DNA of 59,635 bases from Bryobacterales bacterium (GTDB taxonomy: Bacteria > Acidobacteriota > Terriglobia > Bryobacterales > Bryobacteraceae), in NCBI GenBank assembly GCA_020851555.1, contig JADZCM010000014.1, forward strand, positions 1-59,635, read 5' to 3'. Of the stretch, positions 44,553-53,876 are shown piece by piece (the first letter of the stretch is position 1; each line of letters starts with the position of its first letter). The position numbers were made by a program, and so were the translations under genes. The notes below the pieces were generated by a model that ran no database searches, was not told where the DNA came from, and was given only the letters and a program-made list of their open reading frames with translations.

Positions 44553-46661
44553 TCAGTAGCTGAGCAGGCGGCGGGCTTCGCGGATGATGTCTTCGGTCTG
44601 CGGCAGGATCTGGTCTTCGAGCCCGGGGTTATAGGCTACCCAGGTGTCCTTGGCCGCCACCCGGCCTACCGGGGCATCGAGGCAGCCGAAAAGCTCGTCC
44701 GCGACGCGCGCCGCGATTTCCGCTCCGTACCCCCAACTCAGGGTGTCTTCGTGCGCCACCAGCACGCGGCTGGTCTTCCGGACGGAGGCGCAGATCGCTT
44801 CCCAGTCGTAAGGGGCAAGCGTCCGCAGGTCGATCACTTCGAGGCTCAGCAGCGGCTCGGCCTTCTCGATGGCGGCGGCGGCGGCCAGCGCCTTCTGGAC
44901 GAGCGCCCCGTAGGTCACCACCGTCAGATTCTCACCGCCCTTCGCCAGCCGGGCTTTCCCGAAGGGGATCATGTACTCGGGTCCGGGGTGCGGCGCGCGG
45001 TTGTGCGGCTCCCTGTAGAGCTTCTTGTGTTCCAGGAAGAGCACGGGGTCGTCGCAACGTATGGCGGTCCGCAGCAGGCCGCAGGCATCCAGGGCATTGG
45101 ACGGCATCGCCACCCGCAGGCCGGGGATATGGGTGAACTCCACTTCTCCGCACTGGCTGTGATAAATGGCGCCGCCGCTCAGGTAGCCTCCGATCGCCAC
45201 GCGTATCACCAGCGGACAGGTGAAGGCGTTGTTGGACCGCCAGCGCAGGGTGGCCAGTTCATCCCGGATCTGCATCATGGCCGGCCAGATGTAGTCGAAA
45301 AACTGGATTTCGGCGACGGGTTTCAGCCCCCGCGTGGCCATGCCGATGGCGCGGCCGACGATGGCGGCCTCGGCGAGCGGCGTGTCAAAGCAGCGGCTGC
45401 TGCCGAACTCCTTCTGCAAGCCGGCCGTGGCTTTGAAGACGCCGCCTTTGCCCTTCACCAGGGGGAGGCTTTCCTCCCGGCCGCAATCGGCGACATCTTC
45501 TCCAAATACGAGGACCCGGGGATCGCGGCGCATCTCCTCGGCCAGTGTCAGGTTGATCTCATCGACCATGGAGCGCGGCGCGCCGCTGAACGCAGGCTGG
45601 GTCGAGAACTGTTCCGAGGCCGGTCCCTGGTTCTCGGAATAGAGGTGCCGGAACAGAGAGTCGCCGGACGGAGGGTCCGCGCCCAGTGCCCGCTCGGCCG
45701 CCGCCTGAATCTCCTGCTCCACCTCGTGGCCGATGCGCTGGAGAGTCTGGGGCGGGGCGATGCCTTCGGCCAGCAGCCAGCGGGGGAAGGTGACGAGCGG
45801 GTCGCGGGCCGCCTCCTCCGCGCGCTCCTCCCCGGTGCGGTAGAGCCGCTCGTCGTCGGAGAGCGAATGGGAGTAGGGCCGGATGACGTGCGCGTGGACC
45901 AGGGCCGGCCCCTTGCGCTGTCTGCACCATGCGGCGGCCCGGGCCATAGCGTTCACCGAAGCGCAGTAGTCCGTCCCGTCCACCTCGACACGCAAGAGGC
46001 ACGGGAAACCCTCCAGCAGCCGGGAGATGCTGCCGCCGGCGGTCTGCTTTTCCAGGGGGACCGAGATCGCGTAGCGGTTGTCCTCCACCAGGAAGACCAG
46101 CGGCAACCTGTCCAGACACGCCGCGTTCATGGCTTCCCAGAATTCCCCCTCGCTGGTGGCCCCGTCTCCCGAGGCGACCAGCGTCACTTCGTCGGACTCC
46201 GGGGCGAGGTAGCGCGAGCCGTGCGCACATCCGGCGGCCTGTAAGAACTGAGTTCCCGTGGGCGAGGACCCGGTCACGATGTGCAGCTCACGCGAGCCCC
46301 AATGCGAGGGCATCTGGCGCCCGCCTGAGGCTGGGTCGTCCGCCGCTCCCACGGCGGCGAGAAGCATGTCCAGCGCGCTCACACCGAGGGCCAGGCACAT
46401 GGCGCGGTCCCGGTAGTAGGGGTAGAACCAGTCGTGCCCGGCGCGGAGCACGGCCCCGGCTGCTGCCGAGATGGCTTCGTGCCCCGCCCCGCTGATCTGG
46501 AAGTAGATCCGGTTCTGCCGCTTGAGGAGGATCTCGCGGTCGTCCAGCCGCCGGGAGAGCAGCATGAGGCGGAAAGCGGCCAGAAGCCGCTCAGGATCCA
46601 GGATCTGTTCGCTGACGGTAAGTTCAGCATCCAGCGCGGCCCCGCTCGTTGTCTCAGGCAC
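44553..46661 (-). CDS. Fused E1 alpha-beta subunit of a 2-oxoacid dehydrogenase complex
   Basis: A 702-residue protein. Residues ~20-340 are the E1 alpha thiamine-diphosphate domain ([34 protein letters not shown] to [10 protein letters not shown]: the GDG-NN cofactor motif). Residues ~370-700 are the E1 beta domain ([78 protein letters not shown]). It likely decarboxylates branched-chain or similar 2-oxoacids, feeding E2/E3 encoded elsewhere. The start is GTG 46661 with GAGGG eight bases upstream. The gene is solitary, without E2 or E3 beside it. Confidence 0.92.
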   Translation of the reverse strand: MPETTSGAALDAELTVSEQILDPERLLAAFRLMLLSRRLDDREILLKRQNRIYFQISGAGHEAISAAAGAVLRAGHDWFYPYYRDRAMCLALGVSALDMLLAAVGAADDPASGGRQMPSHWGSRELHIVTGSSPTGTQFLQAAGCAHGSRYLAPESDEVTLVASGDGATSEGEFWEAMNAACLDRLPLVFLVEDNRYAISVPLEKQTAGGSISRLLEGFPCLLRVEVDGTDYCASVNAMARAAAWCRQRKGPALVHAHVIRPYSHSLSDDERLYRTGEERAEEAARDPLVTFPRWLLAEGIAPPQTLQRIGHEVEQEIQAAAERALGADPPSGDSLFRHLYSENQGPASEQFSTQPAFSGAPRSMVDEINLTLAEEMRRDPRVLVFGEDVADCGREESLPLVKGKGGVFKATAGLQKEFGSSRCFDTPLAEAAIVGRAIGMATRGLKPVAEIQFFDYIWPAMMQIRDELATLRWRSNNAFTCPLVIRVAIGGYLSGGAIYHSQCGEVEFTHIPGLRVAMPSNALDACGLLRTAIRCDDPVLFLEHKKLYREPHNRAPHPGPEYMIPFGKARLAKGGENLTVVTYGALVQKALAAAAAIEKAEPLLSLEVIDLRTLAPYDWEAICASVRKTSRVLVAHEDTLSWGYGAEIAARVADELFGCLDAPVGRVAAKDTWVAYNPGLEDQILPQTEDIIREARRLLSY

Positions 46662-46865
46662 GGTGGATCCCTCTTCCCCAAGTGTACCCTCGGTGTAAAG
46701 AGGGCATCCATGCGTCGCGGCGGCTCACAGGCGCCTGGAGCGTGAGCCCGCAAACACCTGAGTACGCTCGTTCTAAGGCGTGACGGTACTCCCCTGTGCC
46801 CCTCTCAGTACAATCTGCGAGGCGGCTCTATTTGCCCCTAGCGGCCACTGGGGGATGCTGCTGAT

Positions 46866-47300
46866 ATGCGACATATCGGCCGATGGTTCCGAATTGGATT
46901 GCTGGTGGCCTTGCTCCCGGCAGCGGCGCCGGCCCAGGCGCCCCTGGGGCAGATCCGCCGGCCGCCTGAGGAGGTGGACTGGGCGAAGCTGACTCTCTCC
47001 ATAGCGGCCCACGGAGCGGCTTCCGGCCTGGATGCCTGGACGAGCTGGCAGCGGCCGGAGCGCAACCGTCTGCTGGCGGACGGTGGCCGGTTCACCGCGT
47101 CGAGCGCCTGCCGCAAGGCCGGCCTTTTCGCCGGGGTGTCCATTCTCGAGGTGGCGGTGGTGAAGAAGTGGGGGAAGCAGCGTCCCTGGCTGGCGCGGGC
47201 CTGCCGTTTTGCCAACTTCGCCGCGGCCGGTATGTTGACGAGCGGAGCGCTCCACAACCTGGCCGGCCGCGGGGGGCCTGGTGCAGCAAACTCCCGGTAA
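46866..47300 (+). CDS. Small exported or membrane protein of unknown function
   Basis: A 144-residue protein. A signal peptide (RIGLLVALLPAAAPAQA) is followed by LGQIRRPPEEVDWAKLTLSIAAHGAASGLDAWTSWQRPERNRLLADGG. Two hydrophobic stretches (AGLFAGVSILEVAVVKKW; FANFAAAGMLTSGALHNLAG) may enter the membrane. I do not recognise the family. A TACAAT box at 46809-46814 may drive it, with a leader of ~45 bases ending in GGGGG. It is the first of a run of plus-strand genes. Confidence 0.7.
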   Translation: MRHIGRWFRIGLLVALLPAAAPAQAPLGQIRRPPEEVDWAKLTLSIAAHGAASGLDAWTSWQRPERNRLLADGGRFTASSACRKAGLFAGVSILEVAVVKKWGKQRPWLARACRFANFAAAGMLTSGALHNLAGRGGPGAANSR

Positions 47301-47360
47301 TTGCTCTTGTTTGACAACCTGGAAGAGGGTATGCTCAGACATGCAAGTGGGGAGGACTAC

Positions 47361-47630
47361 ATGTTCCGGCCGCTTACAGGATACAAAGCCCACTTTCAGG
47401 GCCTGACGTTGATGGTGGTTTCGGAGTTCGACGAGTGGAGGGTCATCGTACACACGCCCGAGGTTGTGGTGCAGGGTGCGCGGCAGTTCAGCCCCTCCAA
47501 GGCGAAAGACCACGCGTTATGCCTCGCCAGAAACTACCTCTCCGAGGTGAAGCAGCAGGCCGTTGAAGAGACCGCGGAACCCGATTGGCAGCCGACCGGA
47601 TCCCAGGACTGGCTGGTATGGAAGAGCTGA
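47361..47630 (+). CDS. Small hypothetical soluble protein
   Basis: An 89-residue protein. ATG 47361 is chosen for the GGAGG five bases upstream; in-frame starts at 47301 (TTG) and 47331 lack this. It has a small alpha-beta pattern: AHFQGLTLMVVSEFDEWRVIVHTPEVVVQGARQF, helix KAKDHALCLARNYLSEVKQQAVEE, then a Trp-rich acidic tail (EPDWQPTGSQDWLVWKS). No known motif. A TTGACA at 47311 lacks a well-spaced -10 box. Confidence 0.65.
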   Translation: MFRPLTGYKAHFQGLTLMVVSEFDEWRVIVHTPEVVVQGARQFSPSKAKDHALCLARNYLSEVKQQAVEETAEPDWQPTGSQDWLVWKS

Positions 47631-47658
47631 TACGCCGGGGGCAGGACAGGCTACGCTG

Positions 47659-47955
47659 ATGGACGAACGGAAGTTCTTCAACGAATCGGCCACCACCAGA
47701 CCCGCCACGCTCCAGTGTCCTTACTGCCGCTCCACGGAGGCGCACGAACTGCGCTGGCTGGTCCGGACGAAGAAGAATACGATCCCCTCCGGCGCCGACG
47801 AGCGGGACCGTCTCCTGTTTCGGAAACTCCAGAGCTACATGGTGCTGCTCGACGACAAGGCCGTCTGCCGGAACCCGCGCTGCCGGAAGCGCTTTGACAT
47901 CTCCGGAATCAAGACAACAGCTTTCCTGGTCGCGGACCAGGCAGGCGGAAGGTAG
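47659..47955 (+). CDS. Small zinc-ribbon-like protein
   Basis: A 98-residue protein from ATG 47659. Two cysteine pairs, CPYC near residue 20 and CRNPRC near residue 71, are placed to bind one zinc ion. Between them lies a basic segment ([34 protein letters not shown]). It may bind nucleic acid or protein. It ends 8 bp before the exported mannonate-dehydratase-like gene, so the two may share a transcript. Family not recognised. Confidence 0.65.
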   Translation: MDERKFFNESATTRPATLQCPYCRSTEAHELRWLVRTKKNTIPSGADERDRLLFRKLQSYMVLLDDKAVCRNPRCRKRFDISGIKTTAFLVADQAGGR

Positions 47956-47963
47956 GCATACTA

Positions 47964-49046
47964 ATGGACCGACGTGATTTCCTTGTTGCCGGCGGTGCAG
48001 CCGCCGCGGCGCCCGCCTCTCCGCAGGCGCAGACCAAGGCCCCCCGCAAGGCCCTTATGAAAGCGGGCACGCAGGACCGGAGCACGGACGCCGATCTCCG
48101 GACGCTGGCGGCGTTCGGGGTAAACAACATCTGCGGTTCTCTGCCGTCGCGGCGGCTGGACGAGAACTGGTCCGCTGACGCACTGAAGAAGCTCAAGGAG
48201 CGCGTCGCCTCCTTCGGCATCTCGCTGGACATGCTCCCGCTCCCCCTCAGTTCCTCTTACATCACCAACGCCGAGAACCCCAACATCATGCTGGGCAAGA
48301 GCCCGGAGCGCGACCGGGAGATCGACGATATCTGCCAGATGATACGGAACGCCTCGCTCGCCGGAATCCCCGCGCTCAAGTACAACCTGACGATTCTGGG
48401 AGTGGTGAGCACCGCGAGGACCAAGGGCCGCGGAGGCACCAGCAACCGCACGTTCGTTTATGACGAGGCCAAGCAGGAACCGCCTCTGACCGAGGCGGGG
48501 CGCGTCACCGAGGAGATGAGCTGGGAGCGCATCACCTATTTTCTGAAACGCGTCATCCCGGTGGCGGAGGAGTACAAGGTCAGGATGGCGTGCCACCAGC
48601 ACGACCCCGCCATGCCCAGGATCAAGGGTTTCCGGGGCGTGGACCGCGTGCTCGGCACGGTGGAAGGGATGAAGCGTTTCGTCTCCATCATGCCGAGCAA
48701 GTACCACGGGTTCAACTTCTGTCAGGGCACGGTCTCCGAGATGCTGAAGGATCCGGGCAAGGAGATCTACGACGTCATCCGGCACTTCGGCAGCCAGGGC
48801 AAGATCTTCAACGTCCATTTCCGGAACATCAAGGGCGGGTTCCTGAACTTCCAGGAGACGTTCCCGGACGAAGGGGACGTGGACATGATCCGGGCCATGC
48901 GGGTATACAAGGAAATCGGCTACGACGGCATGATCATGCCGGACCACGTGCCCGCGATCGAGGGCGATCAGGGGGGCAGGCTGGCCTTTGCCTATTGTTT
49001 CGGCTATATCCAGGCGCTGATCCAGCTTGTGAACTCCGAGGCGTAG
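47964..49046 (+). CDS. Tat-exported mannonate dehydratase-like TIM-barrel protein
   Basis: A 360-residue protein starting [19 protein letters not shown], a clear twin-arginine signal. The barrel resembles Uxu[56 protein letters not shown] and [18 protein letters not shown]. The Cys and His residues that bind metal in UxuA have counterparts here. UxuA itself is cytosolic and dehydrates D-mannonate to 2-keto-3-deoxygluconate; the exported location makes the true substrate uncertain. A KDG-type kinase gene lies about 3 kb downstream on the other strand. Confidence 0.85.
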   Translation: MDRRDFLVAGGAAAAAPASPQAQTKAPRKALMKAGTQDRSTDADLRTLAAFGVNNICGSLPSRRLDENWSADALKKLKERVASFGISLDMLPLPLSSSYITNAENPNIMLGKSPERDREIDDICQMIRNASLAGIPALKYNLTILGVVSTARTKGRGGTSNRTFVYDEAKQEPPLTEAGRVTEEMSWERITYFLKRVIPVAEEYKVRMACHQHDPAMPRIKGFRGVDRVLGTVEGMKRFVSIMPSKYHGFNFCQGTVSEMLKDPGKEIYDVIRHFGSQGKIFNVHFRNIKGGFLNFQETFPDEGDVDMIRAMRVYKEIGYDGMIMPDHVPAIEGDQGGRLAFAYCFGYIQALIQLVNSEA

Positions 49047-49081
49047 CGGCAGCCGCCGGTTGACCCCCAGGAACAAAACGA

Positions 49082-50014
49082 TTGAGCCGCTATTTTCTCG
49101 GAGTGGATGGCGGGCAGTCCAGCACCACGGCCCTGATCGGAGACCAGAGCGGCAGTGTGCTCGGCTCGGGCGCCGCCGGGCCCTGTAACCACGTCAAGTC
49201 GGGCGGCGGGCGCGAGAAGTTCATTTCCGCCGTGGGCGGATGTATCGCGGCCGCGTGCCGCAGAGCCGGTCTGGATCAGCAGGAACTGCGGTTTGAATCC
49301 GCCTGCCTGGGCTTCAGCGGAGGGCCTGACGACAAGCGCGCCCTTGTGGTGGAGATAGTCCCCGCCGCCAGGCACTTCGTCACGACCGATGCCTGGATCG
49401 CCCTTTCCGGGGCCACCGCCGGAGGCCCGGGCATTATCACCATGGCCGGAACCGGCTCGATCTCGTTCGGGCGCAACGCGGCGGGCGTCACGGCCCGCGC
49501 CGGCGGATGGGGCTACATCTATGGCGACGAGGGCGGCGCTTTCGACATCGTGCGGCAGGCGGTGCGGGCGCTGCTGCGGGCGGAGGAAGGCTGGGGACCG
49601 GTCACCTCTCTTCGCCGCAAGTTGCTCGGCGCCACGGGCGCTGCCAGCGCCAACCAACTGCTCCACATGCTCTACACCTCCGATTTCCCGCGGGACCGGG
49701 TGGCCGGCTTCGCCACGCTGGTGGACGAAGCGGTTCTGGAAGGCGATGCGGTCGCGCGCCAGATCGTGTACGGCGCGGCGCAGCAGCTTGCCAGCATCAC
49801 CGCGGCGGTTCGGGAGCAACTCTTCCACGAGGGCGAACCGGTGCGAGTGGCTTTCGCCGGCGGCGCTTTCCGCAACACGCTGCTGGCGGAACGGTTCCGG
49901 GACCTGGTGGAGATGGACGTGGATTGCAGGTGCGGCCCGCCCCTGCACAAGCCCGTCATGGGGGCGTTGATCGAGGCCTGGAAAGCATCGGGAGTGCAAC
50001 CCGCCGGGCGCTGA
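49082..50014 (+). CDS. BadF/BcrA-type ATPase, probable N-acetylglucosamine kinase-like sugar kinase
   Basis: A 310-residue protein of the ASKHA fold. The phosphate-1 motif is FLGVDGGQSSTTALIGD, followed by GFSGGPDDK, IALSGATAGGPGIITMAGTGSISFG (phosphate-2) and GWGYIYGDEGGAFDIVRQA, the hallmark of N-acetylglucosamine-kinase-like members. RVAFAGGAFRNTLLAERF completes the adenosine site. It probably phosphorylates an amino sugar or related hexose. The start is TTG 49082 with AGGA upstream. It follows the mannonate-dehydratase-like gene by 35 bp and precedes pgk by 89 bp. Confidence 0.87.
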   Translation: MSRYFLGVDGGQSSTTALIGDQSGSVLGSGAAGPCNHVKSGGGREKFISAVGGCIAAACRRAGLDQQELRFESACLGFSGGPDDKRALVVEIVPAARHFVTTDAWIALSGATAGGPGIITMAGTGSISFGRNAAGVTARAGGWGYIYGDEGGAFDIVRQAVRALLRAEEGWGPVTSLRRKLLGATGAASANQLLHMLYTSDFPRDRVAGFATLVDEAVLEGDAVARQIVYGAAQQLASITAAVREQLFHEGEPVRVAFAGGAFRNTLLAERFRDLVEMDVDCRCGPPLHKPVMGALIEAWKASGVQPAGR

Positions 50015-50103
50015 CCTCGATGGTCCGCCGGAGAAGATCCGCGACGGCCGCTTCCGTTCGGGCGCCCGCCCCGGCATGCTAGCATCGAGGTTTTGAGGAC
50101 CTT

Positions 50104-51273
50104 ATGCCTAAACTATCGATCCGCGATCTGGACCTGAAAGGCAAACGCCTTTTTATTCGTGTGGACTTCAACGTTCCCCTGGCGCCGGGCGGCCAGGAGA
50201 TAACCAGCGACAAGAGAATCAAAGCCTCTCTGCCGACCATCAAGTACGCCCTGGAACAGGGTGCGGGCCTGGTGCTGGCCAGCCACCTTGGCCGGCCCAA
50301 GGGCAAGCCCAACCCCGAGATGAGCCTGAAGCCCGTGGCCGCCCGCCTTTCGGAGTTGCTCGGAAGGCCCGTGAAGATGGCGCCGGATTGTATCGGGCCC
50401 GAAGTCGAGGCCATGAAGCCCGCTCCGGGAGAAGTGCTGCTGCTGGAGAATCTACGCTTCCACCCGGAGGAGGAGAAGAACGATCCGGAATTCGCCAGGA
50501 AGCTGGCGGCTCTCTGCGACCTTTATGTGAACGACGCCTTCGGCAGCGCGCACCGCGCCCACGCCTCCACGGTGGGCATGATCCAGTTCGTTCCAAAGGC
50601 GGCAGCGGGGCTGCTGATGGACAAGGAACTGGAGTATCTGACCAAGGCGACCAGGAATCCTGAGCGGCCCTGCGTCGCCATCCTGGGCGGGGCCAAAGTG
50701 TCGGACAAGATCGAGGTCATTCAGAACCTCGCCAAGTTCGTGGACAGGCTGCTGATCGGCGGCGCGATGGCCTACACCTTTCTGAAGGCGCAGGGCAGGC
50801 CGACCGGAAAGTCTCTGGTGGAGGACGACAAGGTAGGGCTGGCCGGCGAACTGCTTGCCTCCCTCGGCTCGAAGCTGATGCTGCCGGCGGACCATGTCGT
50901 CGCCGCGGAACTGAAGGAAGGCGCCGAGTGCCAGGTTGTCGAGGCGATCCCAGAGGGCATGCTGGGCCTCGACATCGGCCCGAAGACGGTCGCGGCCTTC
51001 TCCGCCGAGATTGCCAAGGCCAGGACCATCATCTGGAACGGTCCGATGGGCGTGTTCGAGAAGCCGCCCTTCGACAAGGGAACGGTGGCCGTGGGCAAGG
51101 CGGTCGCCGCGTCCGGCGCGGTTTCCGTGGTGGGCGGCGGAGACTCCGAGAAAGCCGTGAAGTCGGCGGGCGTGGCGGACAAGATCTCGCACATCTCGAC
51201 CGGCGGCGGGGCGTCGCTTGAGTTCCTGTCCGGCATAGAGCTGCCTGGCGTCGCGGCGCTCACGGACAAGTAG
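50104..51273 (+). CDS. pgk: Phosphoglycerate kinase
   Basis: A 389-residue glycolytic enzyme of normal length; it converts 1,3-bisphosphoglycerate and ADP to 3-phosphoglycerate and ATP. Family motifs are [81 protein letters not shown] and [15 protein letters not shown]. The whole sequence is complete. gap and tpi are not adjacent in this window. Confidence 0.98.
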   Translation: MPKLSIRDLDLKGKRLFIRVDFNVPLAPGGQEITSDKRIKASLPTIKYALEQGAGLVLASHLGRPKGKPNPEMSLKPVAARLSELLGRPVKMAPDCIGPEVEAMKPAPGEVLLLENLRFHPEEEKNDPEFARKLAALCDLYVNDAFGSAHRAHASTVGMIQFVPKAAAGLLMDKELEYLTKATRNPERPCVAILGGAKVSDKIEVIQNLAKFVDRLLIGGAMAYTFLKAQGRPTGKSLVEDDKVGLAGELLASLGSKLMLPADHVVAAELKEGAECQVVEAIPEGMLGLDIGPKTVAAFSAEIAKARTIIWNGPMGVFEKPPFDKGTVAVGKAVAASGAVSVVGGGDSEKAVKSAGVADKISHISTGGGASLEFLSGIELPGVAALTDK

Positions 51274-51295
51274 GGGCCGGGCACGCCCGGTCCCC
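51274..51295 (+). terminator. GC hairpin immediately after pgk
   Basis: CCGGG-CACG-CCCGG is extended by flanking GGG and CCCC, giving a stem of about eight pairs directly after the stop. There is no U tract. msrA starts 16 bp further on, so read-through may be limited. Confidence 0.45.
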
Positions 51296-51311
51296 GCGGA
51301 TTGGACCACAC

Positions 51312-51854
51312 ATGGCCGCGCTGGAAGTGGCGACATTCGGTGGAGGCTGCTTCTGGTGTATCGAAGCTGTTTTCTCGCGCTTGCAGGGCGTTGAGTCAGC
51401 CGAGCCGGGTTACGCGGGCGGTACAGCGCCCGCTCCAACCTACGAGCAAGTCTGTACCGACACGACCGGGCACGCCGAGGCTGTCCAGGTGCGATTCGAC
51501 CCGGAGCGCATCTCTTACCAGGATCTGCTCGAGGTTTTCTTCTCCGTCCACGACCCGACGACGCTGAACCGGCAAGGCCCGGACGTGGGCGCCCAATACC
51601 GCTCTGTGATCTTCTGCCATACGGCGGAACAGGAACACGCCGCACGGCAGATGATCCGGGAACTGGACCGTAGCGGAGCCTATCGCTGGCCGATCGTGAC
51701 CGAAGTGGTTCCAGCCTCACGCTTCTACAGGGCGGAGGAGTATCACCAGGGGTATTTCCGGCGCAACCCGGAGCAACCGTACTGCTCCGCGGTGATCGCG
51801 CCCAAATACAGGAAGTTCTGCGAGAAGTTCGCCGCAAGGCTCAAGAACGGGTAG
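51312..51854 (+). CDS. msrA: Peptide methionine sulfoxide reductase A
   Basis: A 180-residue enzyme that reduces the S-form of methionine sulfoxide in proteins and free methionine. The active-site motif GGGCFWCIEAVF holds the catalytic Cys. Other marks are GYAGG, GHAEAVQVRFDP, LEVFFSVHDPTTLNRQGPDVGAQYRS and FYRAEEYHQGYF. A C-terminal cysteine (PYCSAVIAPK) can act as resolving residue. No msrB is near. Confidence 0.97.
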   Translation: MAALEVATFGGGCFWCIEAVFSRLQGVESAEPGYAGGTAPAPTYEQVCTDTTGHAEAVQVRFDPERISYQDLLEVFFSVHDPTTLNRQGPDVGAQYRSVIFCHTAEQEHAARQMIRELDRSGAYRWPIVTEVVPASRFYRAEEYHQGYFRRNPEQPYCSAVIAPKYRKFCEKFAARLKNG

Positions 51855-51888
51855 CAGGAGGCCGTGTCCTGCCGGTGTCAACGGGCCG

Positions 51889-52971
51889 TTACCGCTGTAT
51901 GCGCGCGGAGCCGCCCTTGGCGAAGGCGCGGACCTGGTCCGCGCTGACCATGGTGGTGTCCCCCGGCGTGGTGGTGAGCAGCGCACCGTGCGCCCAACCC
52001 AGTTTCACGGCTTCGGCCGGCTCCTCGCCGGTCAGAATGCCGTAAAAGAGACCGGAGGCGAAGCCGTCGCCCCCGCCTACCCGGTCGTAGACATCCAGTT
52101 CTGCGGTGGGAGCCGTGTAGGTCTGGCCGTTCATCCAGGCCACCGCGCTCCAACTGTGGCGGTTGGTGGAGTGGACTTCGCGCAGCGTCGTGGCCACGAC
52201 CTTCACCTGCGGGAAGGCCTTGAGAACCCGTTCGATCATTCCGAAAAAGACGGCGGGGTCGAGCTTGGACCTGGCGGCTACTTCCGGTCCGGGGATTCCC
52301 AGACCGGACTGGAGGTCTTCCTCGTTGCCCACCAGCACGTCCACGTTGGCGGCGATCTTGCGCAGGATTTCAACCGCCCGGTCAGCGCCTCCGAATACCT
52401 TCCATAGCTTGACCCGGTAGTTCAGGTCGAAGGACACCACGGCGCCGGCCTTTTTGGCCGCCTGCATGCCCTCCAGGATCACCTCGGAGGTGGTGGGAGA
52501 GAGCGAGGCGAAGATGCCCCCGCTGTGGAACCAGCGCACACCGCCGGAGAAGATCTCCTTCCAGTCGAAATCGCCGGGTTTGAGCTGCGCCGCTGCCTCG
52601 TTGGCTCGGTTGTAGAACACGATCGGGCCGCGAACGCCGTACCCGCGATCGCTCAGAACCGTGGCCATATTGGGGCCGGTCACGCCGTTGTGCTCGAAGT
52701 ACTTGTAGAACGGCTTGACGCCCATGGCCCGGACCCGCTCGGCGATCAGGTCTCCGATCGGATAGCGGGCCATCGCGGTGACGATGCCGGTCTGGAGTCC
52801 GAAGCAATCGGCGAGGTTGGCGGCGCAGTTGAACTCGCCGCCGCTCACATGGATCCGGCACTCGTTCGCCTTGCGAAACGGTATGATGCCGGGGTCGAGC
52901 CGGTGGACCAGGGCTCCGAGGGAAACAAAATCGAGCGCGCCATCAGGGAGTATGTTCAGGCCGTGTTTCAT
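51889..52971 (-). CDS. PfkB-family sugar kinase, 2-keto-3-deoxygluconate kinase-like
   Basis: A 360-residue ribokinase-fold enzyme. The N-terminal substrate site is IHVSGGEFNCAANLADCFG; the ATP/anion-hole motif is YDRVGGGDGFASGLFYGIL, with catalytic Asp in GGGD. Similar sequences phosphorylate 2-keto-3-deoxygluconate to KDPG for the Entner-Doudoroff or hexuronate pathway. This fits the mannonate-dehydratase-like gene nearby, although that protein is exported. It stands alone on the minus strand between hairpins. Substrate is inferred from similarity only. Confidence 0.85.
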   Translation of the reverse strand: MKHGLNILPDGALDFVSLGALVHRLDPGIIPFRKANECRIHVSGGEFNCAANLADCFGLQTGIVTAMARYPIGDLIAERVRAMGVKPFYKYFEHNGVTGPNMATVLSDRGYGVRGPIVFYNRANEAAAQLKPGDFDWKEIFSGGVRWFHSGGIFASLSPTTSEVILEGMQAAKKAGAVVSFDLNYRVKLWKVFGGADRAVEILRKIAANVDVLVGNEEDLQSGLGIPGPEVAARSKLDPAVFFGMIERVLKAFPQVKVVATTLREVHSTNRHSWSAVAWMNGQTYTAPTAELDVYDRVGGGDGFASGLFYGILTGEEPAEAVKLGWAHGALLTTTPGDTTMVSADQVRAFAKGGSARIQR

Positions 52972-53010
52972 GTGGTTTTCCGTCCAGCGCCCGGCGTGTT
53001 GCGGGCCGCA

Positions 53011-53032
53011 GGGGCCGGACCTGTCCGGCCCC
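53011..53032 (-). terminator. Perfect 10-bp stem hairpin after the M16 operon
   Basis: GGGGCCGGAC and GTCCGGCCCC are exact complements around two bases, in the gap between the LolA-like gene and the downstream sugar kinase gene on the same strand. No U tract follows. Confidence 0.55.
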
Positions 53033-53063
53033 TATCAATTCTCGCACGAACCGGGAGCGGGGC

Positions 53064-53876
53064 CTACAGCCGCTTCAGGATCTTGATGCCGCTGGGCAAA
53101 ACGAAGAGACTGTCGCTCAGGCTCTGATTCACCGACACCGACTCGGAGAACATCTCAAAGACCTTCTCCCCGTCCCGCGTGCGCAACTGGGTCAGGGGCC
53201 AGTAGACTCCTCCGCCGGCTTCGCGGAACTTGCCGTATTCGGTGACTTCCTCTATCCGCCGGCGCGTCTTGGGGTCGCGGCGATAATACAACTGGCGCAC
53301 CGGAAACTTCGATGACTGATGGAAGTACACGGTCACGACGTCGTTATCGGCGTCTATGATATCGACGATCTCCACCGGCTGGTTCAGCCAGACGTCGGCG
53401 CCCTTCGACTCAAACAGCATGCCCGGCTCGTTGAGCCGCATTCGCAGGAGGTAGAAAACGTTGTGGAAGGTTGAGATGTTGAACCGCCCGATTGTTTCGA
53501 GCGGCAGCGGCCGGGCGCCGCGGAACGTGAGTTCGTAGCCCTGGCCGTCCGTGAAAAGCACGGCGCTGATCTCCTTCTCGTTTCTGGTGAACGACTGCCG
53601 CTCCCGCAGGGCCGGCGCGCCGGCCGGGCCCGCAGCCGCGAGGTACTGTGTGTAGATGACCGCCTGGGAGAGCCCGGACACTTCCTCGCGGTAGAACGAG
53701 TAGGCGCGGCCCTTCTCGGTGCGGTCCTGCATGGTCAGGAACTTGTCGCCGCCCAGCGCCGCGAGCGCCTCCATCACGACGCGCTTGCCGCGTTCCTGGG
53801 CCGTTTGCGCGCAGGCCGCGGCGGCGCAAAGCAGGAGGGGGAGCAGCAGCCGGGCGGCCGGTCCGGGAACGGTCAT
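53064..53876 (-). CDS. Exported LolA-like (outer membrane lipoprotein-sorting-type) protein
   Basis: A 270-residue protein with signal peptide (AARLLLPLLLCAAAACAQ). It has the half-barrel pattern of LolA-like folds: VVMEALAALGGDKFLTMQDRTEKGRAYSFYRE, RERQSFTRNEKEISAVLFTDGQGYELTFRG, VEIVDIIDADNDVVTVYFHQSSKFPVRQLYYRRDP. Its ATGA overlap with the upstream M16 gene indicates coupled translation. Proteins of this kind often accompany M16 pairs in Acidobacteria. A chaperone or lipid-binding role is inferred. Confidence 0.8.
   Translation of the reverse strand: MTVPGPAARLLLPLLLCAAAACAQTAQERGKRVVMEALAALGGDKFLTMQDRTEKGRAYSFYREEVSGLSQAVIYTQYLAAAGPAGAPALRERQSFTRNEKEISAVLFTDGQGYELTFRGARPLPLETIGRFNISTFHNVFYLLRMRLNEPGMLFESKGADVWLNQPVEIVDIIDADNDVVTVYFHQSSKFPVRQLYYRRDPKTRRRIEEVTEYGKFREAGGGVYWPLTQLRTRDGEKVFEMFSESVSVNQSLSDSLFVLPSGIKILKRL

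Noticed and set aside
47311..47333. TTGACA as a promoter for the 89-residue protein gene
   Set aside because: The nearest -10-like TATGCT is only 13 bases away, too short for a normal spacer, and no other box fits.
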